Below, one piece after another: positions 15,896-23,269 of a DNA stretch of 25,494 nucleotides. The stretch comes from a virus, in the IMG/VR virus record IMGVR_UViG_3300043775_000054, positions 1 through 25,494 of that record, one strand, 5' to 3'. Positions within the stretch are counted from its first letter, which is position 1, and the number at the start of each line of letters is the position of its first letter. The notes beneath the pieces were generated by a model. It worked only from the letters and a program-made list of their open reading frames with translations, was not told where the DNA came from and made no database searches. A program made the position numbers and the translations under genes.

Positions 15896-16872
15896 TTTGT
15901 GTAACAGCCAATGCCAGGATTAATTTTTGTTGGACTACCATCATTGTCACCATCCCATGCACGTTGCATTGACATAGCCGCCTTTTGATCAAGCACTGGA
16001 ATTAAATTAGCATCAACTGCGGGTGTTTCTGCCGCCATTCTCGCAGCAAGACCATTTACGATAGCTTCAAGCCAACGCTGAGGAACTTCTACGTCTTGTT
16101 GAAGGTTTGTGGTGTCCATAATCTGTCTTTGCCGCCAAAGGATCAACTGCGCTTGCTCTGCCGCAAGAAATGGTGCAGGCCAGATATTGACCACTGGACT
16201 TGGCAAGTCACGTTGAAACCAATAAGAGTTTGGGCGAGATGGGAAAACTTTGTTGCTTTGATTGACGTAATCGTCGCGGTTAAGTAAACCAAGTGGAATT
16301 TCTTGTGGCATATTGCCAAGCGTAATAGCGTAATAGCTCATCGGACTCGTTGACGTTATTCTAAAATAACTATACGCCTTAGCCGCAGAAATATCAGTCC
16401 AAACAATATCACCAGCAACAGCCGTGACATTAGATGATCCAACGGTTATCCATGTTGATCCGTTATCACTGACTTGAAACGTAACCGCAACTGAGTTTGC
16501 TGACCAGTTGATACCCACAGTCGTGACGACAGTCTGTGATGTAAAATCAACTTTATAGCTGGTGGATGTTGTGGTTTCTGCGCCAGAAAGTAACTGCAAG
16601 ACACGATAATTTAAATTTAGTACATCAACGGTGCCAATTGGAAGTGTCACAATTGGCTGATTTTCGTACATTGGAAGGATGACCTTCTCAATGCACCAGC
16701 TCGGTGGTTTGATGTTTGCTAGTTCAGACAAGAAAAGATACAGCGAATCCAAAGCATAATCCTGCATCTCAGCAGTAATCGCCTGCGCTGTTAATCGGCA
16801 ACGTCTAAAGGCGTGATCCACTACCTTCAGAGCGTTAAATGTTGTATTAGAAATGCTGTCAGAATATGCCAT
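15892..16872 (-). CDS. P22 gp4-like neck/tail-accessory protein with inserted beta domain
   Basis: 326 residues, ATG preceded by GAGG. Residues 1-97 (helical ALKVVDHAFRRCRL, LDSLYLFLSELAN, then the strand YENQPIVTLPIGTVDVLNLNY) and 190-326 (LNRDDYVNQSNKVFPSRPNS, VVNIWPAP, WLEAIVNGLAARMA) read as the two parts of a P22 gp4-type protein, which binds below the portal and starts the tail. Between them residues about 98-188 look like a separate beta sandwich with discoidin-like features (VAVTFQVSDNGSTWITVGSS, AKAYSYFRITSTSPMSYYAI). In phage gp4 enzymes a muramidase activity is reported; I cannot see its catalytic site here. Confidence 0.75.
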   Translation of the reverse strand: MAYSDSISNTTFNALKVVDHAFRRCRLTAQAITAEMQDYALDSLYLFLSELANIKPPSWCIEKVILPMYENQPIVTLPIGTVDVLNLNYRVLQLLSGAETTTSTSYKVDFTSQTVVTTVGINWSANSVAVTFQVSDNGSTWITVGSSNVTAVAGDIVWTDISAAKAYSYFRITSTSPMSYYAITLGNMPQEIPLGLLNRDDYVNQSNKVFPSRPNSYWFQRDLPSPVVNIWPAPFLAAEQAQLILWRQRQIMDTTNLQQDVEVPQRWLEAIVNGLAARMAAETPAVDANLIPVLDQKAAMSMQRAWDGDNDGSPTKINPGIGCYTK

Positions 16873-16929
16873 CGTAACCTCAGTTTAAAAGTCTTGACGG
16901 CATACTGATACAGTTGCCCGTGTTATCCA

Positions 16930-16959
16930 ATTATAATTGAATAGTCGGTGTAAAATCTA
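16930..16959 (-). promoter_or_regulatory. Weak candidate promoter before the neck gene
   Basis: A perfect TATAAT (16935-16930) with TAGATT (16959-16954) 18 bases upstream, and an A/T run further up. The -35 matches only three of six and overlaps the stop codon of the preceding gene. It lies in an 84-base gap, one of few in the operon. Confidence 0.35.
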
Positions 16960-17511
16960 TTTTTTCTTCATTGCTCTGCGACCTTCAGACAATGCAATCG
17001 CTAACGCTTGCTTTGAATTAGTCACGTCCGGTCCTTTTTTACTTCCAGAATGCAAATCGCCATCTTTAAACTCGTTCATCACTTTGCCAACTTTAGCTTC
17101 TGAAATTTTACCGCCATTTTTCATGGCAATTAAAGGCGACTTCGATGCCACAGGAACTGACTTGCGAACAGGAATTTTTCCTTTCATCATTTCCTTGCGT
17201 TGCTCGCGTGGTGATTCACGTTTCTCATGTTGCATCATTGCTTTTTTGCTGGCGTACTTTTCACCAGTAGCTTTTTCAACTACCTTTCCGCCTTCTGCTT
17301 TGCACATTTTAGGAGCTACTTTGCCACCTTTTGCTTTGCACATAGTAGATGATGATGCTTTCTTAGCGGTGCCACCTTCTTTGTAGCCACCACATGATCC
17401 ACCCATTGCTTTTTTAACTGTGCCGCCTTCTTTATATCCACACGCACCGCCTTTGCTGTAATGCATTTGCGGTCCAAACTCAAACTCACCGTATTTTAAT
17501 GTTGCGCCCAT
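16957..17511 (-). CDS. Lys/Gly/Cys-rich basic protein with DUF6496-like C-terminus
   Basis: 184 residues, AGAGGA upstream of ATG. Strongly basic. The first 80 residues hold paired repeats: YKEGGT (26-31 and 43-48) and MCKAxGGKV (57-65 and 69-77), with cysteines at 24, 40, 58 and 70. The C-terminus (residues about 140-180: GKVMNEFKDGDLHSGSKKG, then VTNSKQALAIALSEGRRA) matches the DUF6496 pattern in which a Lys-rich stretch leads into SKQAxAIALSEGR. Positive charge suggests binding DNA or acidic virion proteins inside the capsid, but no function is established. Four Cys in a GG/K context may bind metal. Confidence 0.75.
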   Translation of the reverse strand: MGATLKYGEFEFGPQMHYSKGGACGYKEGGTVKKAMGGSCGGYKEGGTAKKASSSTMCKAKGGKVAPKMCKAEGGKVVEKATGEKYASKKAMMQHEKRESPREQRKEMMKGKIPVRKSVPVASKSPLIAMKNGGKISEAKVGKVMNEFKDGDLHSGSKKGPDVTNSKQALAIALSEGRRAMKKK

Positions 17512-17525
17512 GATCGTATCCTCTG

Positions 17526-17936
17526 TTATGCGTTTGCATAAGTTTTAATGCACTCAATGACAATTGTGTACATATCACCGGCAGACATATCTGCTGTTGT
17601 GAATAACACGTTACCGTTAACACCTGTTCCACCATTGTTTTGCAAACCACCAAAACTAGAAAAATCCATAAAATAATTGTTATTTTGCGGAATCATCCAT
17701 GCAAACACATCCGTGGTTGCGTCCCATAAAATACGGACTTCCATGCCATGTGTGGTTGACCAAATTTTATTAATCTTAACACCATTACATGCGCGACCAT
17801 AAGCGTTCACGCTAAGTGTTGATGGATTAATTTTGACAACAGCAGTTTCACCTGTGCCGTCAGAGATATTTGTAAACTTGCCAATAAACAATCGTTCACC
17901 GTCAAGCAATGTTTGTGATGCTACTACGTCAGCCAT
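17526..17936 (-). CDS. Small virion structural protein (unknown family)
   Basis: 136 residues, ATG with GGGGAG six bases upstream. Beta-rich sequence: LLDGERLFIGKFTNISDGTG, TAVVKINPSTLSVN, KINKIWSTTHGMEVRILWDA, MYTIVIECIKTYANA. No signal, TM segment or enzyme motif. The pattern of a compact beta protein in a head-to-neck gene block suggests a head decoration or stopper protein. Not assigned to a named family. Confidence 0.75.
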   Translation of the reverse strand: MADVVASQTLLDGERLFIGKFTNISDGTGETAVVKINPSTLSVNAYGRACNGVKINKIWSTTHGMEVRILWDATTDVFAWMIPQNNNYFMDFSSFGGLQNNGGTGVNGNVLFTTADMSAGDMYTIVIECIKTYANA

Positions 17937-17956
17937 GATGCTCCCCTGTTGATTGA

Positions 17957-17980
17957 AATGAGGCGAATTAACGCCTCATC
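17957..17980 (-). terminator. Intergenic hairpin (weak terminator or processing site)
   Basis: Perfect 8-bp stem ATGAGGCG / CGCCTCAT with a six-base loop, plus a possible closing G-U pair, in the 47-base gap between two small virion genes. On the minus strand it is followed only by TTTC, so termination would be partial at best; a stabilising 3' end or RNA-processing site is equally possible. Confidence 0.5.
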
Positions 17981-17983
17981 AAA

Positions 17984-18436
17984 TTAGCTTGCTTGTGTAA
18001 ATGTCACACCAGCCGCAACCGCGCAAAACGCTTTTGCAAACCACGATGTACCATCACTGATCACAGTAACTTGATCGCCAGCAACAGCTTGTGCATCAAC
18101 AAAAGAAATGGTGTCATCAGCAGTACCGGTATCACCGGCTGCACCAGAAGCAGGATACGCTTGACCTTTGATAATGTTAGCACTTGATGTAGTAACGATG
18201 GTATAGCTTGCGCCAGAAGGAGCTGCGCCTACGATGAATGTGTACATCAAACCAGCCGCAGGTGCAGGAAGTGTTGTCACAAATTCAGTTGCAGAACTTA
18301 AAAAGAAAATTGTATTACTTTGTGCAGTAGTCAATGTTGATGCTGCTGTTAATGTTGTAACTGTTTCTAAGCCAGTAATTGCACCAATAAATCCGTTAGT
18401 GGACGTCACTGGTCCAGAGAATGTGGTTGAAGCCAT
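17984..18436 (-). CDS. Small virion protein, Ala/Thr/Ser-rich beta structure
   Basis: 150 residues, GAGG ahead of ATG. Starts ASTTFSGPVTSTNGFIGAI, followed by Thr/Ala-rich strands (TTLTAASTLTTAQSNTIFFL, FVTTLPAPAAGLMYTFIVGA, ISDGTSWFAKAFCA). This resembles small decoration-type virion proteins repeatedly found next to phage capsid genes. First gene after the homing endonuclease, with no terminator between. Function is inferred from composition and position. Confidence 0.75.
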   Translation of the reverse strand: MASTTFSGPVTSTNGFIGAITGLETVTTLTAASTLTTAQSNTIFFLSSATEFVTTLPAPAAGLMYTFIVGAAPSGASYTIVTTSSANIIKGQAYPASGAAGDTGTADDTISFVDAQAVAGDQVTVISDGTSWFAKAFCAVAAGVTFTQAS

Positions 18437-18539
18437 TTTGATTCCTCACATGAAAGGTTTTACTATGCAGTCTTCATGTCGTCTGTCTGGTCAGTCGTGC
18501 ATAGCGTTAAAGGTTTCCAGATGATATTAGTCTATCATA

Positions 18540-19346
18540 TCATTCATAATACTTAAAAATATATCCAGCTAAACGTCCACGTTGTATTGGCTTTTCAGAT
18601 AATAATGCGCGTCGCAATGTTGGCATTTGTATTTGATAATGTTCAAGCGTTTTTGTAAGACTAGAAAAAATAATATTGTCGTTTACGCAAATTACTTTTT
18701 TTGACATTTTTTCTTTGCTTTCTTGTGTGTGTGTTTTCCCTTGCCAATGACTGTAGTGGCCAGCCTTCGATGCTGCTCTTATTTTAGCCATGCCTTCTGG
18801 TGATACTTTTCTTCCTTTGCCTTTTGGCTTTCCACGTTGCGTGTCACCTATTTTTTTGCGCGTTTCCTCTGATACTGCTTTACCGTAGCGATAGTGTTTT
18901 TCACCAGCGCATACGCCTTTGTGATATTCGGAGCTTCGTTGTATTTCTTCTTTTGTAAACTTGTATCCTTTTCTTGGATGATTGTTATTCTTAAACCATG
19001 CTTTAGATTTTTCAGATAAATGCGCACGCATTTCTGGTGTGGCATTTCGCATAGGGGAGTCTGCATTAGGCGACACATTATAAAAATAACTTTGTTTAAA
19101 ATGGTTATCTAACCATTTTTGTTCTGCTGGATATAATTCACTGCGATCATTTAATTGCTCGACTATTTCAAACTTAAAACAATCTTCGCCATACTTGTTC
19201 CACGCACGTTGCAAATGAATACAGTCATGAGTTCCATTTCTTAAATGCTTTCTATGCTCCCAAAACCGTTTTCTTGAATCAACCGTGCTACCAATATAAT
19301 AATGATTGTTTAAAATATTTCTAATTTTGTAAATTACGTTTTTCAT
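18540..19346 (-). CDS. GIY-YIG homing endonuclease (free-standing)
   Basis: 268 residues from the ATG at 19346, chosen over 19400 because a perfect AGGAGG sits five bases upstream and the GIY-YIG domain begins at residue 4 (VIYKI, then YYIGST at 16-21). Catalytic candidates are R25/R27 and E75 (PAEQKWLD), with N90. Residues about 105-215 carry NUMOD3-like basic repeats (EETRKKIGDTQRGKPKGK, TQESKEKMSKK). The C-terminus (SLTKTLEHYQIQMPTLRRAL, 229-248) resembles the NUMOD1/HTH-type DNA-binding end of such enzymes. It cuts DNA to spread its own gene. The upstream capsid gene is intact, so this is probably a free-standing element, not an intron gene. Confidence 0.9.
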   Translation of the reverse strand: MKNVIYKIRNILNNHYYIGSTVDSRKRFWEHRKHLRNGTHDCIHLQRAWNKYGEDCFKFEIVEQLNDRSELYPAEQKWLDNHFKQSYFYNVSPNADSPMRNATPEMRAHLSEKSKAWFKNNNHPRKGYKFTKEEIQRSSEYHKGVCAGEKHYRYGKAVSEETRKKIGDTQRGKPKGKGRKVSPEGMAKIRAASKAGHYSHWQGKTHTQESKEKMSKKVICVNDNIIFSSLTKTLEHYQIQMPTLRRALLSEKPIQRGRLAGYIFKYYE

Positions 19347-19371
19347 AATGCCTCCTGTTAAATGTATTGTT

Positions 19372-19400
19372 ATAATACTACAGAAGGAACACTGTATCAA
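19372..19400 (-). promoter_or_regulatory. Strong candidate sigma70 promoter before the endonuclease
   Basis: TTGATA (19400-19395) and TATTAT (19377-19372) with an ideal 17-base spacer; each hexamer matches consensus at five of six. It lies just after the capsid terminator and 25 bases before the endonuclease ATG. With no terminator seen behind the endonuclease, it may also feed the virion genes from 18436 on. Confidence 0.65.
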
Positions 19401-19430
19401 TAAGCAAAAGAAAACCCGCTTTTGCGGGTT
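19401..19430 (-). terminator. Rho-independent terminator after the major capsid gene
   Basis: Seven-bp GC-rich stem AACCCGC / GCGGGTT around an AAAA loop (19430-19413), followed on the minus strand by TTCTTTTGCTT. It begins about 35 bases after the capsid stop. A terminator here would let capsid transcripts end on their own, separating them from the following block. Confidence 0.8.
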
Positions 19431-19465
19431 CTCATTTTTAACTTAAGTGTTTGATTTATAAGGGA

Positions 19466-20380
19466 TCAAACGCCAGACGTCCCAAAAATTCCTCTTGGAT
19501 CAGTCCATCCGAGCGTGTATCTCTCTGTCGCTTTGTAGCGCATTGAGTCTGTTTCAAAGTCACCTTCCATAGATTTCTCTAATGGGCGACGCATTAACAG
19601 TTTCAAACCTTCAGGTGCATCAGTTTGAATCCACCATGCAGTGGTCGAAGTGATACGAGATAAGTTAGCTTGACCGTCACCTAGTAAACCTAAAGATTTA
19701 ACAGGGTTGATGTCGTTGTCAGCAGTACCAGCACGCAAAACTGATTTCAATAACACTTCAGCTTGGAATACGTTGCTTGGACCGGTAACGATTTGTTTTG
19801 GTGTTAAGCGAATACGTTTGCCGTTGTTGTCAACAGCGTTGCGGATTTGAATTAACAACTGTTCTAATGATGTTTGTGATAATGCAGCGGCAGTAGTTAA
19901 CTGATTGCTGAATGTACCAGAAACAATTGGATGGTTTGTTGCAATCAAAGATACGCCATCACCACCAGTATATGAGCCGTTGAAAGCACGGTTCAAAATG
20001 TTAGCCGCTAATGTTTCTTTTGTTTCAACCAAAGATTGCGCCAAGTGTTTAGCGTATGTTTGACCAATACGGATATGATCACCGTCTTCAACCAATACTT
20101 TGGTTAATGCAAACGCAAGACCGTAAACTTTGTACAAGTAACGTTGTAAGAACAACACACCACCTGATTGATAAGTAACAGCCATACCATCAGGTAATTC
20201 AGGTGCTGCGCCAAATCCATAAAGAACTGGTTCTTCGTGATAGTTACGCGCAATACCTTTTTGCTCGGTGAAAACCTGTTTCCATTCATCAGCACGTTGA
20301 TCGTAAACACCATCAAATACTTCATTTAGGATTGGTTCTACTACGGATCTAAAGTCCGTACTTCTCATAGGAGTAGCCAT
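19466..20380 (-). CDS. Major capsid protein (HK97-type fold, inferred)
   Basis: 304 residues, AAAGGAG upstream of ATG. Sequence blocks STDFRSVVEPILNEVFDGVY, YQRADEWKQVFTEQ-type helix, YQSGGVLFLQRYLYKVYGLAFALTK, SLVETKETLAANILNRAF and SLIATNHP, followed by NGKRIRLTPKQIVTGPSN and a C-terminal DFETDSMRYKATERYTLGWTDPRGIFG, are typical of a phage major head protein. Position after scaffold and head protein genes, strong ribosome site and dedicated terminator all fit a highly expressed coat protein. The HK97 fold is inferred from family habit, not seen directly. It contains no obvious protease-processed delta domain. Confidence 0.85.
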   Translation of the reverse strand: MATPMRSTDFRSVVEPILNEVFDGVYDQRADEWKQVFTEQKGIARNYHEEPVLYGFGAAPELPDGMAVTYQSGGVLFLQRYLYKVYGLAFALTKVLVEDGDHIRIGQTYAKHLAQSLVETKETLAANILNRAFNGSYTGGDGVSLIATNHPIVSGTFSNQLTTAAALSQTSLEQLLIQIRNAVDNNGKRIRLTPKQIVTGPSNVFQAEVLLKSVLRAGTADNDINPVKSLGLLGDGQANLSRITSTTAWWIQTDAPEGLKLLMRRPLEKSMEGDFETDSMRYKATERYTLGWTDPRGIFGTSGV

Positions 20381-20392
20381 TTATAATCTCCT

Positions 20393-20992
20393 TTAGCTTA
20401 CTGTGTTAACAGGTGCTTTGTATTGTGATTCGTTCAAGCGAACGCTCATGTTTACAAATGCATCAGTTGGTGAATCGGTAACAAGATAAGCATAACCGGT
20501 GATTTGGAATTGGCCGGATGTAGCTGACTCTGCCGCTAAATAAGTTGCGCTGATACCTGTTGCAGTTGAACCACCTGCTGTTGGTCGCCAGTCGCATTCT
20601 GCACCCACAGCAGTTTGTACTGAATCAGTACCTGCTGTTCCTGGGTTTGCAAATTGAACATCATAAATGGTTTCTGGATCATCATAAACCCAAGCAACAA
20701 TTTGTGTGCCAGTAGTACCACCAGTCCAAAATGGAGCAATGGTTGGTTTACCAGTTGAATCATAATATTCAACACCAGCAAAAATACCAAGTAATGAAAT
20801 GCCGTCAGTAGTTCCTGTGCGTGTGCCGTCAGAAGTACCAAGTTGAATTGTACCAGCGGTGACTAATTTAACTGGATCACCAGAGTAAATAGACGCAGCG
20901 TAAGTGCTTGCGATTGTATAGGCTTTTGGACGCATCTGACCACTGTTGTGGAAAGCAGGTCTAAAGCCATAAGGTGCGCTTGTTGTAGACAT
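20393..20992 (-). CDS. Head protein (decoration-like), beta-rich
   Basis: 199 residues, AGGAG upstream of ATG. The start (APYGFRPAFHNSGQMRPKAY) leads into strands such as SIYSGDPVKLVTAGTIQL, DGISLLGIFAGVEYYDST and TTGTQIVAWVYDDPETIYDV. The GxRPxxxxxG and SGDPV patterns are common in small head-associated proteins encoded beside the capsid gene in podophages. Twelve bases separate it from the capsid gene, suggesting co-expression. Probably a capsid decoration or head-vertex protein; the call rests on position and composition. Confidence 0.75.
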   Translation of the reverse strand: MSTTSAPYGFRPAFHNSGQMRPKAYTIASTYAASIYSGDPVKLVTAGTIQLGTSDGTRTGTTDGISLLGIFAGVEYYDSTGKPTIAPFWTGGTTGTQIVAWVYDDPETIYDVQFANPGTAGTDSVQTAVGAECDWRPTAGGSTATGISATYLAAESATSGQFQITGYAYLVTDSPTDAFVNMSVRLNESQYKAPVNTVS

Positions 20993-21016
20993 AATAGCTC
21001 CTAGAAATTAGATTGG

Positions 21017-21559
21017 TTAGAGGTCAAAAAGAGCCTCTCTATCATCGCCTAACTCCAAATTACCTTCACCAATAGACAAACGTGATTTTGATGCTTTTGC
21101 GGTTTGCTCTAAAAACTCTGCGGTGTCCGTAAGTTTTTCTTCTTCGCGGAGTGGCGCATCGTGATGAGCTTCTTTCATATACTTAAAGTACAATGAGTTT
21201 GGCAATTTGAATGCAAGCATCTCATTCACACCAATAAATCCTGTCCAGTCGCCTGTTTTAAGTGTGGCATATTCCCAGCCAGGAATATCTTCTGGCTTAA
21301 TTGCTTCATAACCTAAACGCATGCGCGTGTGGATTGAATCTCTTGGATTCGTCGTTGTTAGCCAGCAAGTGTGCCAGCCATCGATACTGGGTAAATCCGG
21401 TAAAGACGAATTAAAAAATTGTTGACGGAACATTTCTACTCGCTCATCGTCTGTGACTTCTCGATTTTCTTCTATGGCTCGATCTTTCATCGTGCGACTT
21501 GTCCGAATATCGTTTCCAGCGGGTTTGTTTGATCTAATGCGTTCGTCTGTTGTTGTCAT
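21017..21559 (-). CDS. Conserved-looking 180-aa head-module protein
   Basis: ATG with a strong AAAGGAG, downstream of a candidate promoter. The first 45 residues are charged and Arg-rich (IRTSRTMKDRAIEENREVTD). A folded core follows: DGWHTCWLTTTNPRDSIHTR, EAIKPEDIPGWEYATLKTGD, FIGVNEMLAFKLPNSLYFKY. The end is acidic (EGNLELGDDREALFDL). No enzyme motif or TM segment. Its place between scaffold and head protein genes suggests a role in head assembly, such as a minor head protein. I do not recognise a named family. Confidence 0.75.
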   Translation of the reverse strand: MTTTDERIRSNKPAGNDIRTSRTMKDRAIEENREVTDDERVEMFRQQFFNSSLPDLPSIDGWHTCWLTTTNPRDSIHTRMRLGYEAIKPEDIPGWEYATLKTGDWTGFIGVNEMLAFKLPNSLYFKYMKEAHHDAPLREEEKLTDTAEFLEQTAKASKSRLSIGEGNLELGDDREALFDL

Positions 21560-21588
21560 ATGACTCGCTCCTTTCAGCGGTTGTGTAA

Positions 21589-21618
21589 ATTATATAGTAA
21601 AAAATTTTTAAAAATCAA
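21589..21618 (-). promoter_or_regulatory. Candidate sigma70 promoter upstream of the 180-aa/capsid genes
   Basis: TTGATT (21618-21613) and a perfect TATAAT (21594-21589) are 18 bases apart, inside an A/T-rich tract. The -35 matches four of six and overlaps the scaffold stop codon. It is the only 50-base gap between portal and capsid, 30 bases before the next ATG, and would boost head protein, capsid and 180-aa protein expression above that of portal and scaffold. Confidence 0.55.
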
Positions 21619-22523
21619 TTTTTATTCTTTCTATCGTACTCAGCGTAACGCTTGACATATTTATTTCTTAATGTCGCATCGTCCCAAACTCCAGCTTCCA
21701 TTAACGCCTGCTTTCTTTCTGGACTGATGTAAATCTCTTTGCGCGTTGATGTTGGTGCATGCTCACGACCAGATCCAACGCTAGGACCGCCACGCGGTGT
21801 GCGTCCTGCTTGTCTGCCAAATTTATGTGGTAATCTTTTTTCAATCCGAGTGCGCAATTCGTCCCAGTATTCTTCAGTGCGCGAATCAAGACCTTCTTTT
21901 GCCAATCGTTTATCAATAGCTAAAACTACCGCAGAATCTTCGTCATCACCTGATGCATCGTACCATTTATGATCTTCCATAAACTCACGCGCATGGAACA
22001 TAGTAAGCTCATCAATCGATGGTTGTTGCGGTGCATTTTGACGCTCTGCGTGTTGCTTAATCTCATGAATCTCTTTTGCACGCGCAATAGCTTGGTCACG
22101 CAGTCGAATAGCTTGTGCAACATCTGCTCCATTGCCAGCATCAACTGCTTTCTCAATTACACGCTCTGCCATGTGAACTTCGTTCACGGCTTGTTGCAAA
22201 TGCGAGTCAATGTTGTTGATGTCAGATTTTTGTGCGCGAGTTTCTTGTGCGGTTAATCTGCGTTCTAAATCATCATTACGCTTACGAAGAAAATCAAGCT
22301 CCATCTTGTCGCGTTTGATTGCTGTGTCTTTTCTGTCTTTGCGTTCTAGCTTTTCTTTTCTGCGACGTTCGCGAATTGCTTCACGCTCGTTATCATTTGA
22401 ATCATTGCCAAGGATTCGCTCGTCTTGATCCTCATCATCTGAATCATCAGTAACAATAACAATATCGCTGTCATTGTCTTCGTTATCAAATTCGTCATCT
22501 TCATTTAATATATCGTTTGCCAT
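21615..22523 (-). CDS. Scaffold-like head assembly protein
   Basis: 302 residues, GGAG nine bases before ATG. Very acidic N-terminus (residues 1-45, almost only D, E, N and S), a highly charged helical or coiled-coil section (about 47-155: EREAIRERRRKEKLERKDRK, DFLRKRNDDLERRL, AVNEVHMAERVIEKAVDAG) and a basic C-terminus (KEIYISPERKQALMEAGVWD, NKYVKRYAEYDRKNKN). An acidic head, central coil and C-terminal basic helix are typical of phage scaffolding proteins, which bind the coat protein with the basic end. Location between portal and capsid genes agrees. No protease motif is present. Confidence 0.75.
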   Translation of the reverse strand: MANDILNEDDEFDNEDNDSDIVIVTDDSDDEDQDERILGNDSNDNEREAIRERRRKEKLERKDRKDTAIKRDKMELDFLRKRNDDLERRLTAQETRAQKSDINNIDSHLQQAVNEVHMAERVIEKAVDAGNGADVAQAIRLRDQAIARAKEIHEIKQHAERQNAPQQPSIDELTMFHAREFMEDHKWYDASGDDEDSAVVLAIDKRLAKEGLDSRTEEYWDELRTRIEKRLPHKFGRQAGRTPRGGPSVGSGREHAPTSTRKEIYISPERKQALMEAGVWDDATLRNKYVKRYAEYDRKNKN

Positions 22524-22537
22524 CGTCCCATCTCCTA

Positions 22538-22945
22538 TCAGATGAATGCTTTAATTTTTAAAGGATCAGTTAACACTTTGCCAATAATATCCAAGTCGTT
22601 GAATATTACAAACATTGCGGATTCGTTATTATTTACCGGCACTTCGTATCGATCACCACCATACTTAGCTACACGCACAAAATCACCTACCTGACACCAA
22701 TCGCCTTCAGGCCATGACTCTAATGTGGTTCGGTTCTTAAAAGCCACCGGACCTATCGACACAACTCTTGCCACCTGTGTGTTCCACTTCTCAGTATCTT
22801 TTGTGTCGGTACTTAAAATAATGCCGCCAGCCGATGTACTTTTTGGAGTACGAATCTGAACCAGAACGCGGCTCCCAAAAGGCTGGATGCCTGCTTCTAC
22901 AGCAGGGAAAGCCTCAGCTAAAGCATTCTCATAAATCGTTGTCAC
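22538..22945 (-). CDS. Phage GroES-like co-chaperonin (Cpn10)
   Basis: 135 residues from a GTG at 22945 with GAGGA about eight bases upstream; a TTG at 22963 is the only longer start and lacks a ribosome site. The domain begins near residue 19: IQPFGSRVLVQIRTPKS, then the mobile loop TSAGGIIL, as in GroES (SAGGIVL), then VARVVSIGP, EGDWCQVGDFVRVAKYGGD and an end MFVIFNDLDIIGKV. Such proteins cap host GroEL and, in T4 gp31 or RB49 CocO, help fold the coat protein. It overlaps the preceding gene by 17 bases. Compared with bacterial GroES (about 97 aa) it has an N-terminal extension of 18 residues and a longer roof loop. Confidence 0.9.
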   Translation of the reverse strand: MTTIYENALAEAFPAVEAGIQPFGSRVLVQIRTPKSTSAGGIILSTDTKDTEKWNTQVARVVSIGPVAFKNRTTLESWPEGDWCQVGDFVRVAKYGGDRYEVPVNNNESAMFVIFNDLDIIGKVLTDPLKIKAFI

Positions 22946-23126
22946 GATATTTTTCCTCGTCAATTAAAGTTAAGAGTACGTTGATGGCAGCTTCATAACC
23001 TGCTACCACACCAGTGCGATGCCCATACTCAAAAGCATCGCGCTGTACTGGTTGCTTTAAAGAGTCAACGCTGTATCTAAGCTGTGACTCTTTAAGGCGA
23101 TTGAGTAATTTTGACTCAATGTTCAT
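22929..23126 (-). CDS. 65-aa unknown protein
   Basis: ATG overlaps the stop of the 44-aa gene (ATGA). Sequence is mostly helical and charged: ESKLLNRLKESQLRYSVDSL, then FEYGHRTGVVAGYEAAINVL and an acidic end. The YGHRTGxxAGYExAI segment looks like a conserved turn-helix. Overlaps the GroES-like gene. No named family recognised; a small phage assembly factor is possible. Confidence 0.7.
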   Translation of the reverse strand: MNIESKLLNRLKESQLRYSVDSLKQPVQRDAFEYGHRTGVVAGYEAAINVLLTLIDEEKYRDNDL

Positions 23127-23257
23127 GCAGGAGTCTTAGACTCTTTTGGCGCACTTGGCATTTTTTGTCCGTCTAACTTTTCACCGGCTGCCATGCGTTT
23201 GTGTTGTTTAACACATGCGCCAGTCATGGGTACTTCTTTGCCTTTTGTATCACTCAT
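23123..23257 (-). CDS. 44-aa unknown protein
   Basis: Between portal and the 65-aa gene. ATG at 23257 with GGAG seven bases upstream; the stop overlaps the next start (ATGA). It reads MSDTKGKEVPMTGACVKQHK followed by a basic, Pro/Lys-rich tail ending KESKTPA. One cysteine, no TM segment. Tight fit into the operon with a good ribosome site argues it is real. Function unknown; possibly a portal- or scaffold-linked factor. Confidence 0.7.
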   Translation of the reverse strand: MSDTKGKEVPMTGACVKQHKRMAAGEKLDGQKMPSAPKESKTPA

Positions 23258-23269
23258 GTCATATCTCCA

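Noticed and set aside
16937-17386. Plus-strand 149-residue frame
   Set aside because: It is the antisense of the basic DUF6496-type gene, which has a proper start, ribosome site and repeats.
18521-18538. Six-bp hairpin after the endonuclease stop as a terminator
   Set aside because: The stem is A/T-rich (ATGATA/TATCAT) with no U-tract, too weak to call.
19346-20380. Capsid gene interrupted by an intron carrying the endonuclease
   Set aside because: The capsid frame ends with a natural C-terminus and a terminator follows; no exon continues downstream of the endonuclease.
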